A stretch of 64,000 nucleotides of DNA from Triangularia verruculosa (Eukaryota; Ascomycota; Sordariomycetes; Sordariales; Podosporaceae). The translations under genes and the position numbers were made by a program. The stretch lies in assembly GCA_033296885.1 (NCBI GenBank), contig MU863884.1, positions 248,001 through 312,000 on the forward strand, read 5' to 3'. The notes under the pieces are model-generated. The model searched no databases, had not been told where the DNA came from, and saw only the letters and a program-made list of their open reading frames with translations. Position 1 is the stretch's first letter, and each line of letters starts with the position of its first letter. Below, one piece after another: positions 1 to 11,679 of the stretch.

Positions 1-32
1 CCTCTGTCTCTGCCTCTGCCTCTGTCTCTGCC
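1..32. repeat. CTCTGC/CTCTGT hexamer microsatellite
   Basis: Near-perfect tandem repeat of CTCTGC and CTCTGT units at the left edge of the window. It probably continues outside. It lies downstream of the methyltransferase stop codon, and no function is implied. Confidence 0.7.
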
Positions 33-125
33 AGCTGGCAGATAATGTAAAGTGGTCTTCCCGAGACTGCCGTTTGTGACATGACCGCCATTTCAACCAC
101 CAACGAAAAACACACCGAAATCGGC

Positions 126-1727
126 TCAGTGCCGCGCTCTCTTTCTGGAATCGCCATGTCTTCCACCCTTGGATGACGGGGTATGTGATCGGGGAATATC
201 GCCATGCCCATGTCTGCTGCTGCCTGGCTTCCGACCAATGCACACATACCTGTACCAATGCCGTGTCAGTTGGCTATGGCTCAACCCATCACCTGTTTGC
301 GGAGGCAACATCACTTACATCGGAAAATAGGCCTGCAGCATGCATCATTAGAGAATCAGTAACCTTTCTCCGCCAGAGAAATATCACAAGTAGATCGCTG
401 TCATCGACATACCTTGAACGCCGGATTGTCAGCTTCGCTCCGTGCCTGTGCTACAAGCAGTTGAATGTCGGTATTGGACATTCTTGTCCTTCAGTCAGCA
501 CCCTATTCCTTTGCAACGGAGCAGCCCTGGTCTTACCCGAGACCCTGAGAAAAGGGGTACATTGCAAGAGCCGATAGCAGTCGATGAACATTTGCTCTGT
601 TGGCGGCTCCTATCTCACGGTCTCTCGGATCTGTCCAAAGTCAGGTTCGTGCTCTTGGACGGCGACTTGGTGGCCACATACCGCTCGACCACCCGCTCAA
701 CGGAAGGGTTATCAATCGCGATTCAACTTCAACAAACCCGGCCTCTGTCATCAAGGTCTGCAGTCTCAACGCTACCCTTGGATCCTTGTAGTGCTGTATG
801 CTCTGTAGGTAGCTCTGGGACCACACTTGCAGCGCATGATCTGTACTAACTTGTCAGCATCGACCCGAGAAATCACCGAAAAAGCACTGACTGGCTGTCA
901 AAGTCCCATTGTCCGACTGTGCGTTGTAGTATATTTCGACCATTTGCTGTCACCTCGTCAATCAAGGGCCCGCTTTCTCCGACCTTCGAGGATTGACGTA
1001 CACACCAGCCCCCAGGTCGAAGCACCCGGAAGATGTCGCTCAGATAGTTTGTCCACCTGTTTACGTGGATGCCGCCCGACATCAATCTGCTGTTTACCAG
1101 ATCGAAGTAGTTGGGCGGAAAGGTCGACCTGGTCTCGTTGTCAATTTGGGCGTCGAAGGCGACCTGGATTCTGGGGTGCTCTCACGGACTGTTCAAGTCG
1201 TCCACCTGGAAATCTACGTTGTCGGGAGTGTCCTCTGGTACCGGGTAGGGGTAGACGTCGAGTCCAATGACCTATCCGCCAATGTCAGTCCGAAGCTTCG
1301 CCACCGCTCCCACCTTTCACCCTGCTACAGCAGACGAGCACTTGGGATGCCGGACAGATCAGATCCACATGGTACACGCACCTCGCATTCTGGATACTGC
1401 TCTGCAACCTCTATCGCCCATGCACCGCAGCCAGATCCGCATTCCAATATCCTTCGAGGTCGCGGAACGGGAGGAAATATTAGTCGGTTCTCGAACACCA
1501 TGTTGAACAGCTCGTGCTGATACTGAAGCCGGTCGATCTCGTCCTGTTCCAACGCCGATTATGGTCAGTCCACAAGCCAATGGACCAATTCAGGCGCCTG
1601 CTCACATCGTCTACGGGGGAAAAGTAGATGCTGTTCTCGACGGCATGTCGCTGGAAGTCTCTGCCGTTGAGAGTGATAACTTCACGATAAGTGTTGTCAA
1701 CCGGAACCGTCTGAAGATCGCTACATC
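126..1727 (-). CDS. LaeA-like class I SAM-dependent methyltransferase, intron-rich
   Basis: Predicted S-adenosylmethionine-dependent methyltransferase of the fungal LaeA-like (TAM/Methyltransf_23) type. No single reading frame is long, but splicing at good GT..AG sites gives one continuous protein. Exons on the minus strand: about 1727-1606, 1543-1382, 1271-1186, 1128-1002, 946-892, 840-682, 630-537, 482-413, 332-319 and 249-126. The last nine sum to 891 nt, an exact multiple of three. The SAM motif I reads ILECGSGCGAWAIEVAEQYP, followed by VIGLDV, DFQVDDLN, NYFDLVNSRLM, FRVLRPGGWCQMVEIYYN and an AGFVEVE motif, all typical of the family. One exon is only 14 nt. The 5' end is unresolved: the reading frame opens after a splice acceptor near 1728 and I could not find the initiating ATG. 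About 335 residues, the usual family length. LaeA-like proteins include regulators and tailoring enzymes of secondary metabolism; the substrate cannot be told. Confidence 0.82.
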
Positions 1728-4700
1728 CTGTTTAGCATCTTTTGCTCTCCATGCTCTTGGAAGCGGACAGTCCCTACCCTTCGTTCATGGTGCTGGACAA
1801 TGCTGTTCGTGGTGAATCTTTCGCTCCTACGACGTTGAGGGAAAATTATGGAGCACGGGAGGCTGCGAGGGCAAAAAGACAAGACTGGCAGAAATTCACG
1901 TCACCAGAATATGGAGTAAGAGAGAAGAGAATATGGAGTCAGGCATTTCAAAGACTTTCATGGCGTTATGCAGTCCCGAGAGTGTGAGCGGAGATATTTC
2001 TTGAACCCTGGTCCCTCGGGACTCACTTCGAGAACGGTGTCGGACCATGTGCCTCTTGCTCTGCGGCACCCGCACACGTTTGAAATGAGCAAAGCTTGCT
2101 CAGTGGGCCCTCGAGGTGAGCAAGGATACTCAGATTGGTCCGCCGGTTGCTCTTTGCACGCCACGATGGGTTTCGTCGATCAGGGTGTGTATTGATAGCG
2201 CATTATTCCCATGGAACACACACGGGGAGGGGCCCCCCTGACCCCTGTCTTGGAACCTTGGGGGGCTTCCAGAGGAGTGGGTGGGAAGCTGATTACCGTA
2301 CTGGGGGACTGCACGCCGTCAAGCTCGACTACGCCTACCTTACGGGATACTACACCGCTCTGAGGCCAGAGAATGCGGCCGGCTTTTGGCTACGTGGACA
2401 TATGAGTACTCTTTGCCTATAGACGGGGGTGCGACTAGGACAGGCATCGGCAAAGAGCTGTGTATGGATGCTCGACGGGCTCACGGTATACAGCTTCGCC
2501 CCCGCATAACCCAGGGGAGTTCTCTGCTAATCGGGACACGCCCTCATTCCGGCCACGACATACGTTACATGTCTTGTTCCTCAACTTGAACCAGACTCCT
2601 ATAGCCGCGGCCGAAGGGGGTCGGATATGACTTTGATTGGAGACCGGGGGTGGTAGTTCGACGTGTCTCTTTGTTCAAGCGCGGCTCGCCAGTTGGATTG
2701 GTCTTGGCCTGACGCGGTGTCCAGATACTCATGATTAGGTCAGTACATCAGCAATTGTGTTGTATCCTGGAAAGTTTGGACGTGCTGCGGGACTTGACGC
2801 CCCGGCAGCGGTGGCCGACCACAAGGCGACCCAAAGGCAACAAACAGGGTGGGACTCGACGCACTACTAGTCCTATGATATGATGCCGGTTCGATTCCAG
2901 GGGAGCTCGCATACGGACCTACCAGCCAGGGCTTACAGGATCAGACAGGCAGAGAAACCGGGTAGTCGGGGGGTGGAATGCCTCCGGAAAACTTGGCACT
3001 AAGAAATCATTCACAGTGGGAGCTGCACGATCAACCCAGCCTCTCCTCTTCACACCAGGAGGGGGACTACAGCACATATGTATGGCTGCTCACGCACTTG
3101 TGGTACACGTCTGACGTCTAGCGAGAAGGCCGCTGTGGACTGTGGTACATACACCACCTTCACCACCGACCAAGGGGCTGGAAAGAATCCCAAGGACACG
3201 GTCCTGGGATCGCACACAGAACGTCCAAGCCCGCCACAGCCCCGCCGGAACGGTGCCGCCTCGGACACCTTCACGGGTATCGAAGGATCCCTACTTGTTG
3301 CTCACTGAATCTCCCGCAAGGGCAACATAATGCTTGCTCATGTCTCCTTTATCAGGGCGTCATAGCCGGGCTACCTCTTTGGATACGTGGTCCGATGTGA
3401 ACGTATCACTGAGGAAGTTCCCTGCCATCATGTCACGGCCCAAGTGCCGGATCAAGTCGAAACAAAACAAATTAGGAGCTTCAGACGGGAATGAGTGGCA
3501 GGGACCCTGATGATGGAGGAGGGGTGGGTTAGGTGGAATGGACGGGTGGACGGGACAGCTGTGGCTGGGATAGCCCGGGGAACATTGGTGCTTGTCCCAG
3601 AGAAGCGAACCGGGCCGAAACGCTGGGGACCCCAGGGTACGTACTCCTTGTCAGAATCCAGCGCTCTGGCACAGGGCGCTGTTGGCTGTTTCGCTGCCGA
3701 GCGGCATCCATCCGGTCGGTAAATTTGTTGCCCACTCGTCATCTGTGCGCAAACCAAACCAACGGGTCTGGGCTGGATGGTAACAGTCCTCGCCATGGGT
3801 ACCCGACATTCGAGATGGGACGAACGGACTGTTCGTCGGCTCACGGCAGATTTGTGCGGTATTGTCTCAGTGTTCCCGGCGGTGGGTCGATCTCTTGCGG
3901 CTAATGTTTGAGGGAGACGAGGAAAAATGACACGATGGCTTCAACGGCTTGTCGAAGTAACAGCAGTGGTTTTGCCCGGTATTAGGCGACGTCGGTGCAG
4001 GACCAACGGCAACCAACGGCGTCCAGCGACCTCATGTTGCCCAAACCGCGAAACTAGCCCCCCTGTGACGCGCAGGAATGCCGCAGTATCGAAATGACAG
4101 GCGTTGGCCTCTCCCATGGCTGAGCTGGAGATTGGATGTAACCGAGGTTCCCATTCTGGCTATGGTCTGTCGGTCTCCTTTTCGGATATAGGCACATGTA
4201 AAACCCGGGCCTATGGCTCTTCTCTCATCAAACCTCGAACGCTTTTGTTGTTTGATGACAGGTCAAGAAAATGAGGCGGTCAGGCTGTTTTCTGGGTAGT
4301 GGGTACTCATCATTGACTGACCTTGCAGGCGCCACTTTTGCTCCTCTCCCCAGCGCTGGGTCCGAGTCTCACAATTCACGATTCGCGGCTATCCCGGATA
4401 CGACAACAGCGAGACAGAGCAGACAAAGGCCGCAATGGCAGACGGGAACCATCGTAGGTATTCCGTGGGGTTGCAGCAACTCCAAGTTCTTCAGTCTACA
4501 CTAACCCCGAACGACTTGTGCGGCATATCTGGGTCCGGTGTGCTTCTGGGAATCGCAGGCTCGCAGCAGGTGTTGAGCTGCACGTCAAAGGCGAGCTTGG
4601 GACAGGGGTGCGCACCCGCTGAGCACGCAAAACCAATCCCTGTCCACGGGATTACTCGCCATGGACCAGGGCCCTCCTGGCGCAACCACCGCCTCGGGAC

Positions 4701-5275
4701 AGGCTGTCTTGGTTACAAACGATACCAACATCTTACGAAACACTTGACCAGCCTATTTTGGGTCCCAATGGCTTGGGAAGGTGCACCAGCACTGGTCAGA
4801 AGCATCTGATGCATTGGCAAACTGCAGCTTGCAGCGAACGCCTCTTCGTATCTCTGGTTTTCTGGCTTGTCCGCAGCCTTGCCAACGCATCGCGGACCGC
4901 GCGGAAAACGGCCGGGGAGATTGCGCCGCTGCTCGACACCAGCAAGGGATCGCCATGCTATGTTGCTCTGGCACTGGTTCTCAACAGAAGTCGGTCATTG
5001 CTCAAGCCTCTGCACAAGGCTCGTGTTGAGCAGGACTGGGTCTGGCTTGGGCGGACCGTCTCTCTGGAGATGGCAAAAGAAACGAAACGAATGTCTTTTA
5101 TGAAGAAACCCTTGCCTTGCCCGCCCCATTCCCAGCCGGCCGGGTTGCCGTTTGTGCGACATGACAGATCGACCCCTCCCCTCCGTCGGTGACCTTGTCC
5201 CGACCTCACACCGGTCTTGGCAGGTCGCTATTTCGGTCAGATACCTGGGGACGTGGGTGAGGGGTAGCTATCGAC
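1728..5275. other. Gene-poor stretch, no supported gene
   Basis: About 3.5 kb of normal base composition in which all ORFs are under 150 codons, lack recognisable domains and overlap on both strands. The part next to 1728 should hold the promoter and missing first exon of the methyltransferase. I see no RIP-like AT-rich block, no terminal repeats and no tRNA. Confidence 0.5.
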
Positions 5276-6624
5276 GTGGATGAGCGGAGACGAGAAAAAA
5301 GAAACAAAACGAAGAAGCAAACCCGCAGATGTATTGCCATCTCTCTCTATCGATGCCCAAATCTCGGCATATCTGCTATGGCTAAGACAGATGGCCTCAG
5401 CAAAGGCAGAATGGCAAGCTACGTTACCGAGATGGATAAATTGCAACACTTGGCCAGAAACCATGGACTGATTCATTTGTCATGCCGGCGGCAGCACGAT
5501 GATGCGCACAAAGTCCGGCTTGGCCACCATGGTGCTCGAAATATCAGGAAAACTAGTAACAAGGTGCAGGTGTGGCTGCTGCTGATGTTGGTCTCCTTGC
5601 ATCGGCTTGCAGCTTCTGTCCAGCGGTCCCAGCAGTCTGGCTCTGAGGAATGGAAAGTTCCACGCTGCTCGTTCACCCCTTTTTTCCTGCTTGTGTCGAC
5701 GCCTGCATATTCTGCAACCCCCATCTCGACGTCGATGCAGTATGATAGGTTTCAACATTCGCATGCCCTGCGGTGCTATGCTCATCCCCATTTCTTGTGC
5801 TCCATATCCGCCGGACCGGACCGAAAGCCCCTCTTCTTCTTTTGTTTCTGGACTGGTCCAAGTGGTCATGCTGAAGAATGCATAACATGCATATCTCCAC
5901 TGTTGAAGCCCTCCTTCCCCTTTTCGCCTCGTCTCCCGACTCTGGCCCGCAGCCCCTCCCCCATCGATGCTCTTGTTTTGTCTTATTCTTGGCCTTTTTC
6001 TGCCATTTTCGCCGGATTCGGGCTTGAGGAGATTTTGTTTCCCGTCGTCCCGCAGCGTCTGAGTCGCATTGGGTGGGTTAGCTTGGGCTAGCTGTGCCCG
6101 AGGAGGAGCATTACGTGGGATGAGTAACAGTCTACAGACCAGTGGCTATCAGACTGTCACCAGGCTCGATTGTCAGCATGACAGCCAGGAAGTAGATCGA
6201 AGAGCACTTCTACTAGTGTGGGATATTTATTTCAACGTGGCCGAGTTCGGCTCCCATGCTGCCATCATGATTCTGTAAGAGTTCTTTCTGTGGGGGATTG
6301 TTTGCTAGCTCCTCTCCATCAAGGTCCACAGTGACGAGTCGCTGATGTGGATTTTTCCTGCCCTCTTGCGTGCATATCTTAGTTTCTGTTTGCTTTTCGT
6401 GCTGTTTGGCTTGGGCCTGCTTCTCGCTTACACGCAGCTGGGGCCCTGCTCTATTGTGTACGTATGCAGTGCCGTACCTCTTATACGCCACTCGAGGGCT
6501 CCATCTACCCCCAACAGCTAGGCGGCTCGCTGTTTGATCCAAGAAAGTTCTGTCAGAGATCAAGATCATGGAGCGGTACCGGTGGAGTTTTAGGCAGCAA
6601 GTATGGGGTAGCTTGACGGTGTGT
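5276..6624. other. Intergenic stretch with a long but unconvincing ORF
   Basis: Contains a 271-codon plus-strand ORF (5276-6091) with low-complexity, pyrimidine-driven composition and no family resemblance, overlapped by open minus-strand frames. It could be a transcribed non-coding region. No domain, splice pattern or conserved motif supports a protein. Confidence 0.4.
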
Positions 6625-6999
6625 TTAGGTCAAGTGACCGGATAGTGTGGAATCAGCAGAGCGAGACTTGGATATGTTGGCGGTGGCGATGGAGACGTTT
6701 AGTGCGGCTGTTAATCGCGTGTGGGGGAGAAACGAGGTGGAGAGGGAGGGAGGTATGTGGCTGTCATGATGCTCCTTGCTTGACACTTCGTGGTTTGGGG
6801 CTGCTGGAGCTATAGGGTGGCTAGCACTGTTGATGGCAACACCGTCGCTAGTAGCGCGTTGTTTGGTCTTGCGATATTTAATCAAGGCCTTCACTGCTGA
6901 GTCAAAGTACAACTGCCCTTGGGTAGAGCCCCATAGCTCTTTGGAAGTATGGGTAAGAGCTTGATTGAGAGTGTAGGGCTCACAAGGTGAGGCCGTCAT
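6625..6999 (-). CDS. Possible small protein or last exon, unknown function
   Basis: An open frame of 124 codons starts at the ATG ending at 6999 (MTASPCEPYTLNQALT...). Its start is immediately preceded by a good splice-acceptor sequence (TTTCAG at about 7002-7007), so it may be the last exon of a longer minus-strand gene rather than a complete one. Upstream, a TATA-like element (near 7320) and a GTATGT donor (near 7153) are compatible with a spliced transcript, but the combinations I tried introduce a stop at the junction. I recognise no domain. The 3' part is Ser/Thr/Ala-rich. Confidence 0.3.
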   Translation of the reverse strand: MTASPCEPYTLNQALTHTSKELWGSTQGQLYFDSAVKALIKYRKTKQRATSDGVAINSASHPIAPAAPNHEVSSKEHHDSHIPPSLSTSFLPHTRLTAALNVSIATANISKSRSADSTLSGHLT

Positions 7000-7491
7000 G
7001 ATCTGAAACACAGTTCATGAAGCCAAAAGCCATGTCACTTATTACCTAGGCTGCCTTTTCGATTGTCGAGCAGGACTCGTAGTTTACGAGATACATTAGG
7101 AAGATAAGCCTTATCTTGAGTCGCAAGAGCAAACAACAAGCCAACACATACTCATGTTTGGAATGTTACAGTTGTGCCAATCATGTGTGCGCCTTCTTGT
7201 GACCTGTCCTGAATGTTGTTGAGATTTTGGGTAGCCGCCTGTCATTTCGAATATTCCAGATACTACAAGAGGAGACGACTTGAAAGTTCGGGTTGCCAAA
7301 ACTCATTGCCTATCTTATATTAAAAGAGGGGACGATAGTCTGGAAAATGGGCCTCTAGGCGTGTCTTATCTCTCATCTAGATGCTGACCTCGCTATTTGC
7401 TACAACACTGATTTAACTGCAGTGGGTCTTTCATTATTTTTGCTTGTTGATGCAAATGATACTGACCAGAATTGTGTGTGTCTCTTTGGAG

Positions 7492-7725
7492 TTAGCCTTC
7501 GCTGCATCTGGAGTTGACGGTAATGTCTGCTTGACACTTGTTGTCGGTGGTTCTGTGCCGCATCTCCTCTGCCACAGTCACAAGCTTAACTGCCTCACGT
7601 AGCCGCTTTTCCTTCCTGGTAGTAGGCTTTTGTGGCGTTACCGGCTGGGTGGGATCAAGAGCTATGAAAGGCATTTCACCACGGACGTCCGGATTTTTGA
7701 AGTCGGTAGTTCTGTTTGTATCCAT
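7492..7725 (-). CDS. Possible small ORF or first exon, unknown
   Basis: Open frame of 77 codons beginning MDTNRTTDFKNPDVRGEM, with a charged helical middle (TTRKEKRLREAVKLVTVAEE). The amino-acid composition looks more natural than that of neighbouring random ORFs, but there is no family match I can name. It could be the first exon of the gene whose last exon is suggested at 6625-6999. Confidence 0.25.
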   Translation of the reverse strand: MDTNRTTDFKNPDVRGEMPFIALDPTQPVTPQKPTTRKEKRLREAVKLVTVAEEMRHRTTDNKCQADITVNSRCSEG

Positions 7726-8367
7726 GTTCAGTCAGGTAGGTTAGCCTTGGCAGTCATCTAGGAAGAAAAGTATCGTCAACTATACCCGCCTCGACACATG
7801 ATTGCGCTGAAGCTTCTCGACATCATCAAGCTTTTCCATCATCTTTTGAGTTTGATGACGTACCAAAATTTTGTTGAGGAGATGGTTGAGGAGATGGCGT
7901 TTTGCCACAGCCATGGGGACAAGCTTGTTACATGTGCGTTTGATACGGATGCTTCAGAGCACTGGAGAGCAAGACCATATAATTTAGAAGATGGACAAGA
8001 TATGCTTGAGAGGATAGCACAAGGTTGAGAGGGAAATTTCAGCTTGTCAGGGAGCAGCTTGAAGCTCTTCGCCGTCGAGGAGCAGGTCTGAACTCAGAAA
8101 GGGGTTATCAACAGCCTCGCAGCCACCTATGTGGGACGTTTGGCTCACTGGATAAGGTTCGTTACATGGAAAACCATGAAAGCTAGTGCCGGGCCGAAGA
8201 TTTTTATATTGGCTTTTCATGCTCCCAAGCGTAAATGAACATTCTTCTTCTTCCTGTTCATGTATCCATCTTCTTCGGAATTGACGGCCACAAGACTATC
8301 ATCGAACAACCTCAACCGGAAACTCTTCGACATTCAACATCAACAGCAGCAGCTCGTGAGAATCAAC

Positions 8368-9624
8368 ATGGACCGGCTCATTGATTTAATCCACCGCAAG
8401 CCGCGGAACAAATCCAGAGCCACCGCGAGAACACCCACCCAGCAAGTCAACGAGGAGGCTCACCTCACAACCACGGGGAACGAACAACCACCACCCCCCG
8501 TCCGCCCCATCAACGCCGGTCTTTCGTCTTCTCAACCCGCACCCCCCACCGGATTTGAACCCTCCTCGCAGGCAGTATCAAGCTTCACACCGACACGCTC
8601 CATCCCCATCCCCTTGCCCCGCCGCCGCCATGGTACCTCCCGCCATCCCAACCCCCCAACGACACAACCTCAATCCCCATTTAACTATGACCTCCTTTTT
8701 CTCGACAACGACAATAACAACGACAACAACAAAACCAACCCAGAATTCAGCAAATGGTGGTCTACCTTCCCACCCCCTCAACTAATTCCCGTGCAAAAAC
8801 CTGGTGGTGCCCAACTGCCCACCACCGTTAATAACAACAACCCAGATGCACCAACCTTGTCCGATGGTAACCCCCAAACCCCCCAGCCCCAAAACCCAAC
8901 CCCGTTTTGTCCTGCCGCACTGGAAAGACAAGTAGAGATTTACTCGGCAGACACAAAAAAGTTCAACTCACAACTCGACCTCCTCCGGGAAGATCTCGCG
9001 GCTGTCGAGGAGAGTATTACTGCCCTAAAAGAAAAACTGAGAGAGACGGAGAGGGAAATGAGGGAGAATAAGAGTGCGCCGCTGCCAAAGTTCCGGTCTC
9101 ATCCGAAGTTTTCGGGGACGGTGAGGAGGGAGAAGATGAGGGAGGTTAGGATGCGAGGAAAAAGGTTGGAGGGGGTGGTGATGGAGGTGGTAAGGAAGAT
9201 TAAAGGGTTGGAGGGGGTTAGGGGGGGGATTGAGGAAGAGATTGAGGGGGTTGTTGGGGGGATGTTAGGGGGGAGGGGGAAGGGGGAGGGAAATGGGGGG
9301 GTAGATGGGGATGAGAAGGGGTTGGCGTGGAAGGTTTATTTAAGGGGGGTTGATGGTTTTGAGGAGGAGGAGGAGGAGGAGGAGGGAAATGGGTTGTTGA
9401 GAGGGGAGAAACTGCCAGAGAAAAAAAAGAGGGGAAGGTTGTGGGAGGGGGAGGAGATGGGGGGGTTTATGGGGGATTTGGAGAGGTTGAGGAAACGGGT
9501 CGAGGTGGATGGGTGGTTGGTTAGGGAGACGGGGGGGGCGGGGAGGAGGAATCGGGTGTTGGAGGGGTTGGAGAGGACGGTGGAGGCGAAGGGACGGGTG
9601 AAGGGGAAGGAAAGGGAGGTTTAG
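8368..9624 (+). CDS. Proline-rich and coiled-coil protein of unknown function
   Basis: About 418 residues if translation starts at 8368 (MDRLIDLIHRKPRNKSR). An in-frame upstream ATG at 8260 would add 36 residues, but the bases just before 8368 (CATCAACAGCAG...AATCAAC) look like fungal leader sequence. The N-terminal half is disordered and Pro/Asn/Thr-rich. A KWWSTFPPPQL motif and CPAALERQVEIYSADTK lead into a helical, probably coiled-coil segment (residues about 190-235, rich in Leu and Glu). The C-terminal third is made almost entirely of purine-rich codons (Gly, Glu, Arg, Lys, Val). The motif order resembles the protein encoded at 16457-17128, so the two may be paralogs. Function unknown; the G-rich 3' part makes the exact C-terminus less certain. 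Confidence 0.6.
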   Translation: MDRLIDLIHRKPRNKSRATARTPTQQVNEEAHLTTTGNEQPPPPVRPINAGLSSSQPAPPTGFEPSSQAVSSFTPTRSIPIPLPRRRHGTSRHPNPPTTQPQSPFNYDLLFLDNDNNNDNNKTNPEFSKWWSTFPPPQLIPVQKPGGAQLPTTVNNNNPDAPTLSDGNPQTPQPQNPTPFCPAALERQVEIYSADTKKFNSQLDLLREDLAAVEESITALKEKLRETEREMRENKSAPLPKFRSHPKFSGTVRREKMREVRMRGKRLEGVVMEVVRKIKGLEGVRGGIEEEIEGVVGGMLGGRGKGEGNGGVDGDEKGLAWKVYLRGVDGFEEEEEEEEGNGLLRGEKLPEKKKRGRLWEGEEMGGFMGDLERLRKRVEVDGWLVRETGGAGRRNRVLEGLERTVEAKGRVKGKEREV

Positions 9625-10348
9625 GAGGAGGCTGATTAGAGAGTGGGAGATTGAGGGCGTCCTCCGGTTGCTTTTTGTTTCGAGGGGAGGTTTGACGACG
9701 GATTTTCGCTCGGGTTTTGGATGGGGTTGGTTTGATGGTGCCGGACACCGTATTATCACCCGCAATATCTGCCATGTCTGGTGCGGTTGAGAGGCTTAAC
9801 GAGGTATAATCATCCGCAATACTCGCCATGCTCGGGGTCGTGGTTAAGACGACCGACGACGTATACATCCGCAATACTACCTCCTCGCGCCACCTGACGA
9901 CATCGATTGAACAATTTTTCATCAGCGATTTGTTTCCAACAGAGAGGGAGGGCGAAGCGGTTGGTTGGATTTGGGAGTTGTGTTTTTTATCAGGAGGTTA
10001 TACGGAGGAGTTTGGGATGGTTGGATAAGATACCCAGGATACTTGGCGTTCAGGAAACTGGAAGAGATCTCTATTTTGTTATTATCGACAAGAGACGGAA
10101 TTTGGATATAGCACATCAGCGAATCGATATTTGACAATTTAATTATGCCTCAATGGCCATAAATCTCCTTAATGCTATTTTGATGATATAAGTTGATCAG
10201 TCTTGAAGATGTGTCAGTATAGAAAGGAGGTGACAATAACTGTCACGTGTGGCATTCTGTTCTTCCAAATCAACCGCGATATCTGCTCAGATTGTTAGCA
10301 CGCAGCGAGAAACCATATTCATGTCATATTCACCATTGCCATCATGAG
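9625..10348. other. Intergenic region between convergent genes
   Basis: About 720 bp between the stop codons of the plus-strand coiled-coil gene and the minus-strand Cys-rich gene. A short imperfect repeat is visible: two copies of a segment around CGCAATATCTGCCATG / CGCAATACTCGCCATG, with related words at 9755-9780, 9815-9835 and 9865-9880. No gene is supported. Confidence 0.5.
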
Positions 10349-10672
10349 TTAAGTATTCTTTCTCTTCAGATACTGCCCTTCCCAGACACCTGATTGGTAG
10401 CCCTCCATCTGATATTGCATCTCTTCCTCTGGCCCGGGGGTCTCAGGACCCTCGCTTACGACGGTCCAATCCTCTCCCTTGTCTTCTTGGGCCTTCGAAT
10501 CAAGGCCGCTGGCTCGTCGGTGATAGGAGCAACTCTTGTTGGTGGTCTTGTATGTGACCCATGAACTGCAGTTCGTGCGGAAACTGCCGCACACGTGGTG
10601 GGTTGTGGTGTCTTCCTTGCAGCCACAGCCGAAGGTAAGGCAGACTTTCCAGCAAAAGTATTGGCGTGGCAT
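10349..10672 (-). CDS. Small cysteine-rich protein with acidic tail
   Basis: 107 residues from the ATG at 10672 (MPRQYFCWKVCLTFGCGCKE). The N-terminal 55 residues carry a dense Cys pattern (C-x3-C-x4-C-x-C, then single Cys in HHVCGSF, TNCSSW and KSCSYH) that suggests a small metal-binding or disulphide-stabilised fold. The remainder is acidic and disordered, ending in KRKNT. There is no signal peptide when it starts here. A longer form from an upstream ATG at 10840 would add a hydrophobic stretch, but that part reads like leader sequence. Small Cys-rich proteins of this layout are common and uncharacterised in Sordariomycetes (from memory). Single exon. Confidence 0.55.
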   Translation of the reverse strand: MPRQYFCWKVCLTFGCGCKEDTTTHHVCGSFRTNCSSWVTYKTTNKSCSYHRRASGLDSKAQEDKGEDWTVVSEGPETPGPEEEMQYQMEGYQSGVWEGQYLKRKNT

Positions 10673-11679
10673 TCTTGTTCGCGGAGTGAGGGGTGTGAGG
10701 GTAGGCTGTCGCGATATCGGGAGATAAAAGATGGAAAAAACAGCCTTGCTGTTATGGTGGAGATAAGAGACGGCAACTATAGATAATAAATAGAGAAGAA
10801 TAGACAGTAGAGATGTTCGTGTTATTCCCTCGTTATGCACGGGAAGGTTGAACGAGAATGAAAAGACACGGCGTTAGCATATGGCGTGCTGTGCTGTGGT
10901 ATGAGGCGAGAAACGAATAATCGGTGAACCTGGGGGTTACGAATGAACTCAGCGAGGCTGCTCAGTCAATCAGCTCCCGTGACGGGATTGCCCACCTGGT
11001 CTTATTTATTGAGACACAGTATCCGTTGGTCGGTCTAGATCAACGAGGCGGAGAGTGGTGATTGCTAGTGGACGAGGCGGTAGGCTGCTACACTACTGCA
11101 TGTATGATAACGCGGTGTTCCGATTGGGGAGAGGGGAGGGTAGCTGCCGCCGGTTCGGACATCTAAAGGTAACAATACGAGAGCAGAGATTGGCAAAGAA
11201 AACAAGAACGCTGTAGCAAATATTCGAGGAAAAGTTGAGGTGATGTTGAATTGGGGAACCTTGAAGGCCAGGCCAGGACAGTGTGCAGCTGTGTGGGAGC
11301 AAGCACTGTGTGCTCCACAGGATTTCCCGGCACACCGCTGCCGTCATTGGCTCCCTTGGACGGCCTGGTCTCGCCTGGTCGCGCCTCGTCTCCCACTGTA
11401 ATCACTGACGACACTGAAGACATGAGCAATCTGCCAACTTAACTTCACCACTCATCTCTTTTGCCCTGGCCTGGCAGAGAGAAGCCACTCACGCTTATTT
11501 CGAATTTACTTTTTGTATTAATACTCTAGCTTTTCAAAACCCTACCGACTTTCTGGATCGCCGTGTCCTCGGACGACTAGCGCTGCTGCCTCCCTTTATT
11601 CCACATTTATTCAACGACAGACGTGTCAATCCAACCACACACTTCATACTCGCTACAGTCTGCCTCGACGACCGAAACA

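Noticed and set aside
126..1580. Methyltransferase fragments in different frames read as a frameshifted pseudogene
   Set aside because: All frame changes coincide with consensus GT..AG introns with branch sites, and the spliced exons sum to a multiple of three and restore family motifs.
2884..2902. GGTTCGATTCC resembling a tRNA T loop
   Set aside because: The flanking bases do not form a T stem, and no acceptor, D or anticodon arm is found upstream.
5276..6091. 271-codon plus-strand ORF that could be a gene
   Set aside because: No domain, biased low-complexity composition, overlapping open frames on the other strand, no promoter or splice signals that single it out.
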